In this document: positions 16,526-26,135 of the stretch, piece after piece
Position numbering within the stretch: position 1 is the first letter of the stretch
How the letters are laid out: the number at the start of each line of letters is the position of its first letter
NCBI RefSeq assembly: GCF_008329605.1
Contig: NZ_NPKO01000009.1
Location: forward strand, 124,001-188,000
Direction: 5' to 3'
DNA length: 64,000 nucleotides
Origin: Mycolicibacterium sp. P9-64
Lineage (GTDB): Bacteria > Actinomycetota > Actinomycetes > Mycobacteriales > Mycobacteriaceae
Position numbers and translations under genes: made by a program
The notes under the pieces: generated by a model
Database searches by the model: none
What the model saw: only the letters and a program-made list of their open reading frames with translations
What the model was told of the DNA's origin: nothing

Positions 16526-17322
16526 TGATCCCGGGAGCCCAGAGCGCATACCGCGTGCTCGACATCCTCACCGAGGTGTCTTTGCATCCCCGTGGATCCT
16601 CCGCTGGCGAAATCGCGAAGGCGGTCGAGGTGACCGCGCCGACGGCTCACAGGTTGCTGAAGGTCTTGTGTGATCGTGGGTTCGCCGTGCAGAACGAGTC
16701 CGGCAAGTACGTCCCCGGCCCGCAGCTGAGGGTCCTCGCCGGTGATGGCGTCGACCGCACCACCCTGCACGACATCGCCCACCCACTGCTGTCACAACTT
16801 CGCGACGAAGCTTCGGAAACGGTCTTCCTCTCGGTGCGGGAGGGCCTGCAGCTGACCTATCTGGATGTGGTGGTGTCGACGCACTCGGTGCGGATGCACG
16901 GCGAACGGGGACAACAGGTTCCGCTGCACGCCACCAGCCAGGGAAAGGTCATCTTGGCGTTCCTGCCCCCCGGTGTCGGCGAACGCATCATCGACCAACT
17001 GGAGTTTCCCCGCTACACCGACTCCACCATCACCTCCGCCGTGGAACTGCACGACGCAATGTACGACATCCGCCGGGAGGGTTACGCGCTGAACCTCGAG
17101 GAGCGCGAGCTCGGCGTGCGGTCGGTGGCGGCACCCGTTCTGGATCCCGCAGGCAACGTCGTCGCCTCGGTGTGCATCGGAGGTCCAAGTTTCCGGGTCA
17201 GCGAGGAAGATCTGCGGGGACGGCTGGCCGACCTCGCATCAGGCACCGCCGAGCAGATCAGCGCCGAGCTCGCCCGTCGCAGCGACAACGAGTCGTTCTC
17301 CGACGATCGGGCAGCACAATGA
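16519..17322 (+). CDS. IclR-family transcriptional regulator
   Basis: This 267-residue protein has an N-terminal winged helix-turn-helix (about 8-65, with GEIAKAVEVTAPTAHRLLKVL as the recognition region) and a C-terminal IclR effector domain (about 80-255) with the typical RSVAAPVLDPAGNVVASVCIGGP segment. It probably binds a small acid or CoA-pathway intermediate and controls the downstream operon. A GGAG ribosome site at 16507-16510 lies 8 bases before the ATG at 16519, supporting this start over the ATG at 16525. Its stop overlaps the start of the MaoC gene (ATGA), so regulator and enzymes are translated from one transcript. Confidence 0.92.
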   Translation: MEMIPGAQSAYRVLDILTEVSLHPRGSSAGEIAKAVEVTAPTAHRLLKVLCDRGFAVQNESGKYVPGPQLRVLAGDGVDRTTLHDIAHPLLSQLRDEASETVFLSVREGLQLTYLDVVVSTHSVRMHGERGQQVPLHATSQGKVILAFLPPGVGERIIDQLEFPRYTDSTITSAVELHDAMYDIRREGYALNLEERELGVRSVAAPVLDPAGNVVASVCIGGPSFRVSEEDLRGRLADLASGTAEQISAELARRSDNESFSDDRAAQ

Positions 17323-17756
17323 CCGCGCAGACGGTACGCACGATCGACCAGATCACCATCGGTTCGACCGCGTCACACAGCGCAACCATCGACGCCGAGA
17401 TGATCGCGGCGTATGCCGCGATGACCGGGGATCACAACCCCATCCACGAAGACACTAAGTACGCGGAGCGGACCCGGTTCAGCCGTCCCGTCGCGCACGG
17501 ACTTCTCGTCGGCGGCTTCATCCAGACCGCCCTCACGAAACTGGTTGCACCGGGCGGTGTCTCGACGAAGTACGAACTCGACCTGTTGGCTCCCGCCTTC
17601 GTTGGAGCCACGATCACAGCCAGCGCTACATGCACGGATTCAAACCTGGTGTCCCGTCGGGCCACCTTCACCACCACCGTCCTCGACGACGAGACACGGA
17701 CGCAACTGATCAGCGGAACGGCCGTCGTCGCCTTTCCCAAAGGAGAACCCCGATGA
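17319..17756 (+). CDS. MaoC-family (R)-specific enoyl-CoA hydratase
   Basis: This 145-residue single hot-dog-fold protein contains the MaoC/hydratase-2 motif: MTGDHNPIHEDTKYAERTRF with catalytic Asp-x-Asn-x-x-His at about 38-43, followed by RPVAHGLLVGGFIQTAL. It would hydrate trans-2-enoyl-CoA to the (R)-3-hydroxyacyl-CoA. It is the second gene of the operon, coupled by 4-base overlaps to both the IclR gene before it and the lipoprotein gene after it. The operon also has a crotonase-type (S)-hydratase at 27611, so two stereochemically different hydrations may be needed, or one enzyme acts on a side intermediate. Confidence 0.88.
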   Translation: MTAQTVRTIDQITIGSTASHSATIDAEMIAAYAAMTGDHNPIHEDTKYAERTRFSRPVAHGLLVGGFIQTALTKLVAPGGVSTKYELDLLAPAFVGATITASATCTDSNLVSRRATFTTTVLDDETRTQLISGTAVVAFPKGEPR

Positions 17757-18871
17757 GCACGATCCGCAAAGTTCTGCCGACCCTGGTCTGCGCCGCCACC
17801 GCCATTGCGATGTCGGCGTGCAGTAGCAGCGTCAACAACAATGCCGATGCCTCGGCACCGTCGGCGACCGACGTGACGGTCGACGATGGCGGCTGCGCCA
17901 AGAACCACGACGCCATCGCCAAGGCTCAAACGACGTTGGCGAACAACCTCTATGGCGTCGCCGCGGAGAACTCCGACAAGGGCACCAACACCAACCCGAA
18001 TCCCAAGGGCGCCAACGATCCCCTCACTCTCACCTTCTCGATTGAAGGTTTGAGTCACCCGTTCCTGGTGAAGCAGAAGCAACTCGCCGAGGAAGCCGCT
18101 CAACGCAACGGGGTGAAGATCAACGTCGTCAGCGCCAATGACGACGTCAACCAGCAGTTCAATGACATTCAGACCGCCATCGCCCAGGGCACCGACGCCA
18201 TCATGATGATGCCGGCCAATACCGAGGGTCTTGGCGCGGTGCTCGGCCAGGCCGAGGCTGCCAACATCCCGTACTTCTTCACGCAGAAGGGCATGCTCGG
18301 CGTCAAGCCCGCCTCACAGGTCCTCGCCCCGTACGCCACCGAGGGCAAAATGCTCGGCGAGTGGGTGGCTGAGCACTACAAGGGCCGCCCCGACGTGAAC
18401 GTGGCCATCATCTCTGGCATCCCCGGAGACGCCTCTAGCGACGCCCGGATCAACGCATTCTCCATTCCGCTGCTTCGGGCGTGCACCTTCAACATCGTCG
18501 CCACCCAGCCCGGCAACTACCGTCGCGGCGATTCGGAGAAGGCCGCGCAGAACATGCTGTCCGCCAATCCCAACATCAACCTGGTGGTCGGCGCGAACGA
18601 CGAGGCCGCCCTCGGTGGTTTGTCGGCGATACAGTCCGCTGGCCGCCAGGGCGTCGACGTCGTCGGAATGGACGGTGAGACAGACATGTTCACCGCCATC
18701 AAGAACGGGGAGGCACTCGCGACGGTCATCCACAAGCCGACCGGCGGGATCGTCGTCGACGAGGCCGTCAAGTACCTGCGGGGCGAGCCAGTGCCGCAGT
18801 TCAAGGTCCTCCCCGAAGATCTGGTGACCAAGGCGAACATCGACGCCGGTACCGCCACCCCGGCGTTCTGA
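17753..18871 (+). CDS. Sugar-type ABC transporter substrate-binding lipoprotein (RbsB-like)
   Basis: This 372-residue exported protein has a lipoprotein signal with the lipobox AMSAC (Cys23), followed by a Ser/Asn-rich linker and a periplasmic-binding-protein type 1 domain (SIEGLSHPFLVKQKQLAEEA near residue 100, DAIMMMPAN, VGANDEAALGG). The family captures sugars, sugar alcohols or autoinducer-2-like ligands. The ATG at 17753 overlaps the MaoC stop (ATGA) and is preceded by an AGGAG ribosome site. With the permease and ATPase that follow, it forms a complete RbsABC-type importer. The non-sugar enzymes downstream suggest a polyol or hydroxylated ligand. Confidence 0.92.
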   Translation: MSTIRKVLPTLVCAATAIAMSACSSSVNNNADASAPSATDVTVDDGGCAKNHDAIAKAQTTLANNLYGVAAENSDKGTNTNPNPKGANDPLTLTFSIEGLSHPFLVKQKQLAEEAAQRNGVKINVVSANDDVNQQFNDIQTAIAQGTDAIMMMPANTEGLGAVLGQAEAANIPYFFTQKGMLGVKPASQVLAPYATEGKMLGEWVAEHYKGRPDVNVAIISGIPGDASSDARINAFSIPLLRACTFNIVATQPGNYRRGDSEKAAQNMLSANPNINLVVGANDEAALGGLSAIQSAGRQGVDVVGMDGETDMFTAIKNGEALATVIHKPTGGIVVDEAVKYLRGEPVPQFKVLPEDLVTKANIDAGTATPAF

Positions 18872-18931
18872 CCGAAGCCCACCCATCCACTTCGACGTCG
18901 TCATTCCTACGCAACGGTCTTAGGAGTACCC

Positions 18932-19960
18932 ATGACCACCACCACGGTCCGTCCGATACCCGCGGGCCCCGCTCAACCACCACCCCCGCGGGGCCGGATC
19001 CTCGACAATCGCAACGTCAAACGACTTGCCCAACTCGGACCGGTCGTAGCACTGGTCCTGCTCGCAGGGTTCTTCGCCATCCAGGCTCCACAGTTCACCA
19101 CTGCGGGCAACCTGACCAATGTGCTACAGCAGGTCTCGATTACCGCCGTCGCGGCGGTGGGAGCGACCGTCGTCATCCTGGTGGCCGGCATCGATCTTTC
19201 GGTCGGGTCGGTCGTCGCCCTCACCGGCAGCGTGGCCGCGCTGTATCTGCAACATGCCACCCTTGGCGCCGGGATGTCCGCAGTGGCGGCCATCGTCATC
19301 AGCTTGGTCGTCGGCACTGGATGCGGCCTACTCAACGGGCTGTTGGTCACCATGGCCAAGGTGCCGGCCTTCATCGCGACCCTGGCCACCCTGACCGCCT
19401 TGCGCGGCATCGCCTTGCTGATCACCGACAGTTATCCCATCTCGATCAAGAACACCTCGTTCACTCAGATCGGCCTCGGCAAGGTCGGCCCCGTGCCGAT
19501 TCCGGTCATCATCATGGGCGTCACCTTCGCCGTGGGCTACGTCATCCTGCACCGGCTGAAGATCGGGCGACGGATATACGCCGTCGGCGGCAATCGCGAC
19601 GCCGCGCGGCTCTCCGGTATCCGGGTCTCCCGAGTCCTGTTGTTCGCCTTCGTCTTCGCAGGACTGTGCGCCGGAATCGCCTCGTTGATCCTGACTGCCA
19701 AGCTGTCCTCCGGGCAACCCGCAGGCAGCGTCGGATTCGAACTGGACGTCATCGCGGCCGTTGTCGTCGGTGGCACCAGCCTCTTCGGTGGCCGTGGTCG
19801 CCTGGCCGGCACCTTCCTCGGCGCGCTCGTGATCGCGGTGCTCGGCAACGGCCTGACATTGATGAACGTGCCGTTTTACTGGCAGCAGATCGTGACGGGC
19901 GCCGTCGTCGTCGCAGCCGTCGTGCTGGACCGGGTCACACGTGGGGAGCCAGGAGAATGA
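18932..19960 (+). CDS. ABC transporter permease (RbsC-like)
   Basis: This 342-residue integral membrane protein has about 8-10 predicted hydrophobic segments, starting near residue 30. It contains the family motif VILVAGIDLSVGSVVALTG near 78 and VVVGGTSLFGGRGRLAGT near 277, both diagnostic for the RbsC/AraH branch. It forms the channel for the substrate delivered by the lipoprotein encoded just upstream. A TTAGGAGTACCC ribosome site precedes the ATG at 18932, after a 60-base gap that is the largest within the operon up to this point. Its stop overlaps the ATPase start by 4 bases. Confidence 0.92.
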   Translation: MTTTTVRPIPAGPAQPPPPRGRILDNRNVKRLAQLGPVVALVLLAGFFAIQAPQFTTAGNLTNVLQQVSITAVAAVGATVVILVAGIDLSVGSVVALTGSVAALYLQHATLGAGMSAVAAIVISLVVGTGCGLLNGLLVTMAKVPAFIATLATLTALRGIALLITDSYPISIKNTSFTQIGLGKVGPVPIPVIIMGVTFAVGYVILHRLKIGRRIYAVGGNRDAARLSGIRVSRVLLFAFVFAGLCAGIASLILTAKLSSGQPAGSVGFELDVIAAVVVGGTSLFGGRGRLAGTFLGALVIAVLGNGLTLMNVPFYWQQIVTGAVVVAAVVLDRVTRGEPGE

Positions 19961-21489
19961 GCCTGGCCGCAGCACCTCCCCGTACGGCGATGCTCGAGGC
20001 CCGCGGCATCTCCAAGCACTACGCCGGAGTCGCTGCCCTCGAGAACGTCTCACTCGCCTTGGAGCCCGGCAAGATTCACGCCCTCGTCGGAGAGAACGGG
20101 GCTGGCAAGTCGACGCTGTCCAAGATCCTGTCCGGTTTCGAATCCGCGGACACCGGCACCATCCTGCTCGACGGCGAACAGGTCCACCCCCGCAACCCCA
20201 CGCAGGCCGCCGGTCTCGGCATCGCCATCGTGCACCAGGAACTCTCGGTGATCGGGTCGGTGTCCGTCGCCGACAACGTCCTGGTCAACGCGGAGCCCTC
20301 CCGCTGGGGATTCCTCGACCGGCGCGCGCTCATCGAACAAGCCAAGACCCACCTCGAACGGGTCGGCCTCGACATCGACCCGCGGCGCCCCGCCAGCGAC
20401 CTGTCCATCGCCGAACAACAGCTCGTCGAGATTGCCCGAATTCTCTCGCTAAATGCCCGCGTGGTGTTCTTCGACGAACCCACATCATCGCTGCCGCACG
20501 ATGATTCGCTCCGACTGCTGGCGTTGCTGCGCGATCTGCGCGACCAAGGCACTGCAGTCGTGCTCATCAGCCACGACCTGCCCGAAGTCCTCGAATACGC
20601 CGACACCATCACGGTGCTACGCGACGGCTCGCACATCACCACCGCATCTGCTGCTGAGTTCACCGAAGAGTCCCTGATCAAGCAGATGATCGGCCGCGAC
20701 ATCGATGCCCTCTACCACGGCCACGGCCACGAGACCGTGGGCGCCGAGACGCAAACACCGATCTTGAGCGTCGAGAACATCACCGCCCCTGGCGTCCTGT
20801 CGGCCTCTCTGCACGTGAGCCCCGGTGAGATCCTCGGCATTGGCGGCCTAGTCGGCAGCGGCCGCACCGAACTCCTGGCCGCAATCTTCGGGGCCAGCCG
20901 AGCAACCGGCGGCATCATGACTTTCGATGGGAAGCCGCACAAGCCGGCCCACCCGCACGCGGCGCTCGCCTCAGGGATCGCCCTAGTACCCGAGGATCGC
21001 AAGAACCAGGGACTGCACCTTGGGATGTCCATCAGCTCCAACATCGAGCTGGCCAGCCTCGACGACATGAGCACCGGGCCGTGGCTGCGCCCGCGGCGCG
21101 GAACCCGCATCGTCGAACGATTCTTCAAGGAACTGCGCATCAAGGCAGCAAGTCCATCGCTGCCCGTCGGTGCGCTGTCCGGCGGCAACCAGCAAAAGGT
21201 CGCGCTCGCCAAGGTTCTGGCGACCAAACCCCGCGTCCTGCTGCTCGACGAACCCACCCGTGGCATCGACGTGGGCGCCAAAGCCGAAGTACACCGGCTC
21301 ATTCGGGGCCTGGCCGACGAGGGCATCGCCATCATCATGGTCTCCTCCGTGCTGCCCGAACTGCTGGGCGCGGCCAACCGGATCGTGGTGATGCGCGGTG
21401 GGCGCACCGTCGGCGAACTCAGCCGCGCCGAGGCCAACGAGGAATCGGTGATGAAGCTGGCATTCCAGGGGGCGATCAGCGATGACTGA
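19957..21489 (+). CDS. ABC transporter ATP-binding protein with two ATPase domains (RbsA-like)
   Basis: This 510-residue fusion of two ABC cassettes is typical of sugar importers. The first domain has Walker A GENGAGKST (about residue 45) and a Walker B VVFFDEPTSSL. The second has the expected degenerate Walker A (GLVGSGRTEL), a signature LSGGNQQK and Walker B LLLDEPTRGIDVG. The ATG at 19957 overlaps the permease stop (ATGA). An open frame continues upstream through the permease gene, but has no homology there. It powers import with the RbsB- and RbsC-like products encoded upstream. Confidence 0.93.
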   Translation: MSLAAAPPRTAMLEARGISKHYAGVAALENVSLALEPGKIHALVGENGAGKSTLSKILSGFESADTGTILLDGEQVHPRNPTQAAGLGIAIVHQELSVIGSVSVADNVLVNAEPSRWGFLDRRALIEQAKTHLERVGLDIDPRRPASDLSIAEQQLVEIARILSLNARVVFFDEPTSSLPHDDSLRLLALLRDLRDQGTAVVLISHDLPEVLEYADTITVLRDGSHITTASAAEFTEESLIKQMIGRDIDALYHGHGHETVGAETQTPILSVENITAPGVLSASLHVSPGEILGIGGLVGSGRTELLAAIFGASRATGGIMTFDGKPHKPAHPHAALASGIALVPEDRKNQGLHLGMSISSNIELASLDDMSTGPWLRPRRGTRIVERFFKELRIKAASPSLPVGALSGGNQQKVALAKVLATKPRVLLLDEPTRGIDVGAKAEVHRLIRGLADEGIAIIMVSSVLPELLGAANRIVVMRGGRTVGELSRAEANEESVMKLAFQGAISDD

Positions 21490-22201
21490 ACGCGTCGCGG
21501 TGCTCACCGGCGCCGAAGGTGGACTCGGCCACGCCGTCGCCCAACGCCTCGGCGAGGACGGCTACACGCTGGTTCTCGGGTACCGGCCGGGCGCCGACAC
21601 CGCGGGCATCGACGGCACGGAGGGTGCGAAGCTGGTGGCGGCTGACGTGACGTCGCAAGACGACATGCATCAGCTGATCGACACTGCGGTAAACGAATTC
21701 GGCCGCGTCGACGTCCTCGTCACCCTCGCCGGTGTAATGGAGCAGAGGTTCCTGCACGAGCTGGACCTGGCCACGTGGAACCAGACCCTGGCGGTCAACC
21801 TCACCGGCACCTTCCTCGCAGTGTCCGCCGCCGCCGAGGCACTGCGCGCGTCTCGTGGATCGGTCGTCACGATCGGCAGCCAACTCGGCTACACCGGTGG
21901 GCTGAACTGCGCGGCCTACAGCGCCTCCAAGGCAGGCATCGGTGGGCTCACCCGTGCACTGGCCCGGGAACTCGGCCCCGACGTCCGGGTGAACTGCGTG
22001 GCACCCGGACCCATCGAAACCCCGATGACCGCCGAACACGCCACCCCCGAATGGATCGAAACGAAGACCCGTCAGCTCGTCATGCACCGATTCGGCACCT
22101 CCAAGGAAGTGGCGACCGCCGTGTCCTGGCTCGCCAGCCAGGAAGCGAGCTTCGTCACCGGGCAGACGATCAACGTCAACGGTGGAGGAGTAATGCCATG
22201 A
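21482..22201 (+). CDS. SDR-family oxidoreductase
   Basis: This 239-residue short-chain dehydrogenase has the cofactor motif TGAEGGLG near residue 9 (a variant of TGxxxGxG), the catalytic Ser in the TIGSQ strand, YSASK near 149 and the terminal GQTINVNGGG. It overlaps the ATPase gene by 8 bases and the CoA-transferase gene by 4. It probably oxidises a secondary alcohol, either in the imported substrate or as a 3-hydroxyacyl-CoA. It is one of two SDRs in the operon; the other, at 28370, is only distantly similar, so they probably act at different steps. Confidence 0.9.
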   Translation: MTERVAVLTGAEGGLGHAVAQRLGEDGYTLVLGYRPGADTAGIDGTEGAKLVAADVTSQDDMHQLIDTAVNEFGRVDVLVTLAGVMEQRFLHELDLATWNQTLAVNLTGTFLAVSAAAEALRASRGSVVTIGSQLGYTGGLNCAAYSASKAGIGGLTRALARELGPDVRVNCVAPGPIETPMTAEHATPEWIETKTRQLVMHRFGTSKEVATAVSWLASQEASFVTGQTINVNGGGVMP

Positions 22202-23805
22202 GACTCAGCAAGCTCGTCAAACCCGAATTCCTCTCAGCCCGTAAGGCCGTCGATCGCATCCCCGACCGCGCGCGGTTGCTGGTGGAGGCCTCCGGCGGAG
22301 GTGTCATCGAACCCTCGGCGCTACTCGATGCCCTCGCCGAGCGATACCGTCATACCTCCACCCCCTCTGAGTTGTCGGCGTACTTCTGCAGCGGAATCGG
22401 CGACCGGAACGGCTCCGGGATGGACGTCCTGGCGATCCCGGGACTGATCCGCAGCGCGGTCGCCGGGCACTGGGCAATGACGCCCACGCTGTCGAAGATG
22501 GCTCACGATGGGGACATCGAGGCCTACAACCTGCCTCAAGGAGTGCTCGCCCAGTTGCTGCGGGAGTCGGCCGCGAGGCGCCCCGGACTCATCACCAAAG
22601 TCGGACTCGGCACGTTCTGCGATCCCCGCCAAGGCGGCGGAAAGCTGAACACCGCCACCAGCACCGACCTCGTCGAGGTGCTCTCCCTGCACGACGAGGA
22701 GTACCTCTTCTACCCCAGCCCGTCCTTCGACGTCGCGTTCATCCGTGGAACCACCGCCGACGAGAATGGCAACCTCACCCTCGAACACGAGACTGCGAAG
22801 CTCGGCGTCCTCGCCGCGGCCACCGCTGCCCGCAACAGCGGCGGACTCGTCGTCGCCCAGGTCAAGAGGATCGCCGGAGCGCACACCCTGAATGCGAAAA
22901 GCGTTGTGGTGCCCGGTCATCTGATCGACATCGTGGTGCTCGACGAGAATCAACGGCAGACCGCGATCAACGACTACAACCCGGCGTTCTCCGGCGAGGT
23001 ATACGTGCCATTCGGTCGGGCGCCTGCCATGGCCCTCAGCGAGCGCAAGGTCGTCGCCCGACGCGCGCTCGACGAGATCGAACTCGGTTCAGTGGTCAAC
23101 CTCGGTGTCGGCATGGCCGACGGCGTAGCCACCGCCGCGCTGGAGGAGGGACGGCTCGAGGAGATGACCCTAACCGTCGAGCAGGGCATGATCGGCGGCG
23201 TTCCCGAACGGGGCGTCATCTTCGGGGTGTCATGGAACCCTGAAGCGGTGATCGACCATTCGTCACAGTTCGACTTCTACGACGGAGGTGGGCTGGACGT
23301 CACCTGCCTGGGCTTCGCCGAAGTCGACCGCGACGGCAACGTCAACTCCTCACTGGTCGATGGCCGCATCTTCGGTGCCGGCGGATTCATCAACATCTCC
23401 CAGGCAGCGAAGAAGGTCGTGTTCTGCGGCTCGCTGACCGCCGGCGGGCTGCGCACCGACCTCTCCGAGGGTCACCTGCGGGTGACCACCGAAGGGAAGC
23501 ACCACAAGTTCATCGAGAAGGTCCGTCAAATAACCTTCAACGCGCAACTAGCGCGCGAACGCGGGCAAGAAGTCATCTACGTCACCGAGCGCGCCGTGTT
23601 CGTCCTCGGTGACGAAGGGCCGGTCCTCGTCGAGGTCGCCCCCGGCTGGACTGCAGATCAAATCGTGGCGCTGATGGACTTCGAACCCAAACGCGCCGAC
23701 CAGATCCTATTGATGTCGACGTCACTGTTCGCCGAACACCGCACACCGCACACCCCCACGCCGCCGCCCGGCCACGCCGACGGTGCACGAGAAAAGGAGC
23801 ACTGA
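22198..23805 (+). CDS. Fused-subunit acyl-CoA:acetate/3-ketoacid CoA transferase (YdiF-like)
   Basis: This 535-residue protein has both halves of a family I CoA transferase in one chain: an alpha-like half (to about 270) and a beta-like half with the catalytic Glu328 in LTVEQGMIGG, followed by LGFAEVDRDGNVN. It moves CoA from acetyl- or succinyl-CoA to a free acid, and so could activate the acid produced by the ADH and ALDH steps. The ATG at 22198 overlaps the SDR stop (ATGA). A CoA transferase rather than a ligase makes activation ATP-free. Confidence 0.92.
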   Translation: MRLSKLVKPEFLSARKAVDRIPDRARLLVEASGGGVIEPSALLDALAERYRHTSTPSELSAYFCSGIGDRNGSGMDVLAIPGLIRSAVAGHWAMTPTLSKMAHDGDIEAYNLPQGVLAQLLRESAARRPGLITKVGLGTFCDPRQGGGKLNTATSTDLVEVLSLHDEEYLFYPSPSFDVAFIRGTTADENGNLTLEHETAKLGVLAAATAARNSGGLVVAQVKRIAGAHTLNAKSVVVPGHLIDIVVLDENQRQTAINDYNPAFSGEVYVPFGRAPAMALSERKVVARRALDEIELGSVVNLGVGMADGVATAALEEGRLEEMTLTVEQGMIGGVPERGVIFGVSWNPEAVIDHSSQFDFYDGGGLDVTCLGFAEVDRDGNVNSSLVDGRIFGAGGFINISQAAKKVVFCGSLTAGGLRTDLSEGHLRVTTEGKHHKFIEKVRQITFNAQLARERGQEVIYVTERAVFVLGDEGPVLVEVAPGWTADQIVALMDFEPKRADQILLMSTSLFAEHRTPHTPTPPPGHADGAREKEH

Positions 23806-23806
23806 C

Positions 23807-24943
23807 ATGCGTACACAGGCAGCCGTGATCTACGGCCTCCACACCAAGTTCGAGGTCAAGGAAGTCGAGCTCGACGAACCCGGTCCCAACGAGGTGCTGG
23901 TGCACCTGGCCGCGTCGGGCATCTGCCACTCCGACATGCACAACGTGACCGGCGACCAGATCGCCGCACTGCCAATGATCTTCGGGCACGAAGGTGCTGG
24001 GGTCGTGGAGACCGTCGGCGCCAACGTCACCCACGTGCAGCCCGGTGATCACGTCGTGATGTCCTACCTGCCGTCGTGCGGCACGTGTCGATGGTGCACC
24101 AGCGGCCAGACCAACCTGTGCGATCTGGGCGCCTACACCGTGCTCGGCCCCCAAATCGACGGCACCTACCGCTTCCGCGACGACGACGGCACCGAACTCG
24201 GACAGTTCTGCCTGGTCTCGACCTTCAGCGAATGGACCGTCGTACCAGGACAATCGGTGGTCAAGGTCGAACCGCACTACCGCCTCGAACGTGCCTGTCT
24301 CGTCGCGTGCGGCGTCACCACCGGCGTCGGCACCGCGATCTACCGCGGCGGCGTCAAGCCCGGCGACGACGTCATGGTCTTCGGTGTCGGCGGCATCGGG
24401 ATGAACATCGTCCAGGGCGCCAAGCTCGCCGGCGCCAAGCGCATCATCGCCTGCGACATCAACGACTGGAAACTGGAGCAGGCCAAGATCTTCGGCGCCA
24501 CCCACACCGTCAACTCCAACACCACCGACCCCGTCGAATTCGCCAACGAACTTACCTGGGGTGTCGGCGTGGACCGATCCTTCGAGGCGATCGCCACACC
24601 GGAGACCATCGGCCAGGCCGTCAAGGTCGTCCGCAAGGGAGGCCAGGCCACTGTGGTCGGCCTCACCCGTCACGACCAGCCCGACATCCCCATCAACCCC
24701 TCGGAATTCGTGCTGTGGCAGAAGACGCTCACCGGATCGCTCAACGGCGGCTGCAACCCCCGCAACGACATCCCCGCGATGCTGCGGCTCTGGGACACCG
24801 GCCAACTCAACCTCGACGACCTCGTCACCAAGGAATACCGGCTCGAGCAGATCAACGACGCCTACGACGATCTGCTGTCGGGCAAGAACCTTCGCGGCGT
24901 CATCCGCTACGAGTGGGCAGACAACGGAGTCGACACCCCATGA
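23807..24943 (+). CDS. Zinc-dependent NDMA-type alcohol dehydrogenase
   Basis: This 378-residue medium-chain dehydrogenase has catalytic zinc ligands Cys40 and His61/Glu62, a four-Cys structural zinc site (Cys91, 94, 97 and 105 in CGTCRWCTSGQTNLC) and the cofactor-binding FGVGGIGMNIVQGAKLAGA. The sequence closely follows the actinobacterial N,N-dimethyl-4-nitrosoaniline-dependent (tightly bound NAD) branch, whose members oxidise alcohols to aldehydes. The ATG at 23807 is used because an AGGAG site lies 9 bases upstream; an in-frame start at 23783 lacks one. Actinobacterial NDMA-type enzymes often need an external electron acceptor such as mycofactocin, which is not encoded in this window. Confidence 0.9.
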   Translation: MRTQAAVIYGLHTKFEVKEVELDEPGPNEVLVHLAASGICHSDMHNVTGDQIAALPMIFGHEGAGVVETVGANVTHVQPGDHVVMSYLPSCGTCRWCTSGQTNLCDLGAYTVLGPQIDGTYRFRDDDGTELGQFCLVSTFSEWTVVPGQSVVKVEPHYRLERACLVACGVTTGVGTAIYRGGVKPGDDVMVFGVGGIGMNIVQGAKLAGAKRIIACDINDWKLEQAKIFGATHTVNSNTTDPVEFANELTWGVGVDRSFEAIATPETIGQAVKVVRKGGQATVVGLTRHDQPDIPINPSEFVLWQKTLTGSLNGGCNPRNDIPAMLRLWDTGQLNLDDLVTKEYRLEQINDAYDDLLSGKNLRGVIRYEWADNGVDTP

Positions 24944-26109
24944 GCATCCAACACCTCGACAGCGACGCCCAGGACTTCCTGGGCGTGGTCAACGACTTCT
25001 GTCAGACCCGCGTCGCGCCCCGCGCCCAGGACATCGACCTGTCCGGCGAGTTCTTCCCCGATCTGCTGACCGAAGCCGCCACCCTCGGACTCCAGGGGTT
25101 GATCTTCTCCGAGGACGGGAAGATCGACCCGGCGATGTTCGCCCTCGCCCACGAGACTACCGAGCTCATCGCCTCCTACTCGGGCGCGGTGGCGTTGGGC
25201 ATCTCCATCGCCCGACTGCACGGCTACCTCCTGGCGGCCTACGCTCCCAGCGAGATCCGCGACCGATGGCTGCCGGGCCTGATGGACGGCTCCATCCGGG
25301 GCGCCTTCGCACTCAGTGAGCCCCACTCCGGCACCGACATTCGCGCAGGCCGGACCGTCGCCACCACCGTCGACGGCGACACCGTCAGCATCACCGGGGA
25401 GAAGGCCTGGATCACCCAGTCCCCGGAGGCGCACTTCGTCATCGTGCTGGCCAAGTTGGAATCCGCCGACCGCGACGCACCGACCGCCGCCTTCGTCGTG
25501 CCCCTGGACACCGAGGGCGTCACCGTCGGCAAGGACGAACCGATGTCGGGGTTCCGCGGCATGCCGATGGCCAACGTGCACTTCGACGGCGCGCGGGTGC
25601 CCTCGGCGTGGCGTCTGGACGTCGACGGGTTCCGCGGCATGCTCGAAGGCCTCAACCTGGCCCGCCTCGACGCCGGGTGTTACGGCGTGGGGTTCATGCG
25701 TGCCGCGCTGCGCGAGACCAGTAACTATGTCCGCGACCGCGAGGCGTTCGGGCGCACGCTGGCCGACCTGCAGATCGTGCAGGAGAAGCTCGGCCACATG
25801 CACGCCGACTACCTGGCGGCCCGCGGCCTGCTCCGCGAAGGCGTCGACAGCTTCGCCGGCGGCGGCGGCGGAGACGCGCACCTGATCTCCGCGGCCAAGA
25901 TGTTCGCCTCCGACGCAGCGATGCGCCACACCACCGAAGCGGTACAGCTGCACGGCGGCTATGGGGTGCATCTGCACTATCCCGTGCAGCGACTGATGCG
26001 CGATGCCAAGGTCATTCAGATCATCGACGGCACCAGCGAAATTCACGCCCTGATGCTAGGCCGGGCGGCAGCACGCGCCGACTGGTCCCTCATCGACATC
26101 CACGCCTAA
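24940..26109 (+). CDS. Acyl-CoA dehydrogenase
   Basis: This 389-residue flavoprotein has the family helices and FAD motifs: AFALSEPHSGTDI near residue 122, ITGEKAWITQ, and C-terminal EAVQLHGGYGVHLHYPVQRLMRDAKVIQIIDGTSEIH, where the acidic residue and the GTSE motif place it in the short/medium-chain branch. It would make the 2-enoyl-CoA that the hydratases of this operon use. The ATG at 24940 overlaps the ADH stop (ATGA). Members of this group act on short, branched or functionalised acyl-CoA, consistent with a non-fatty-acid substrate. Confidence 0.92.
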   Translation: MSIQHLDSDAQDFLGVVNDFCQTRVAPRAQDIDLSGEFFPDLLTEAATLGLQGLIFSEDGKIDPAMFALAHETTELIASYSGAVALGISIARLHGYLLAAYAPSEIRDRWLPGLMDGSIRGAFALSEPHSGTDIRAGRTVATTVDGDTVSITGEKAWITQSPEAHFVIVLAKLESADRDAPTAAFVVPLDTEGVTVGKDEPMSGFRGMPMANVHFDGARVPSAWRLDVDGFRGMLEGLNLARLDAGCYGVGFMRAALRETSNYVRDREAFGRTLADLQIVQEKLGHMHADYLAARGLLREGVDSFAGGGGGDAHLISAAKMFASDAAMRHTTEAVQLHGGYGVHLHYPVQRLMRDAKVIQIIDGTSEIHALMLGRAAARADWSLIDIHA

Positions 26110-26135
26110 CCGACAACCCCTCCCAAGGAGGCGAC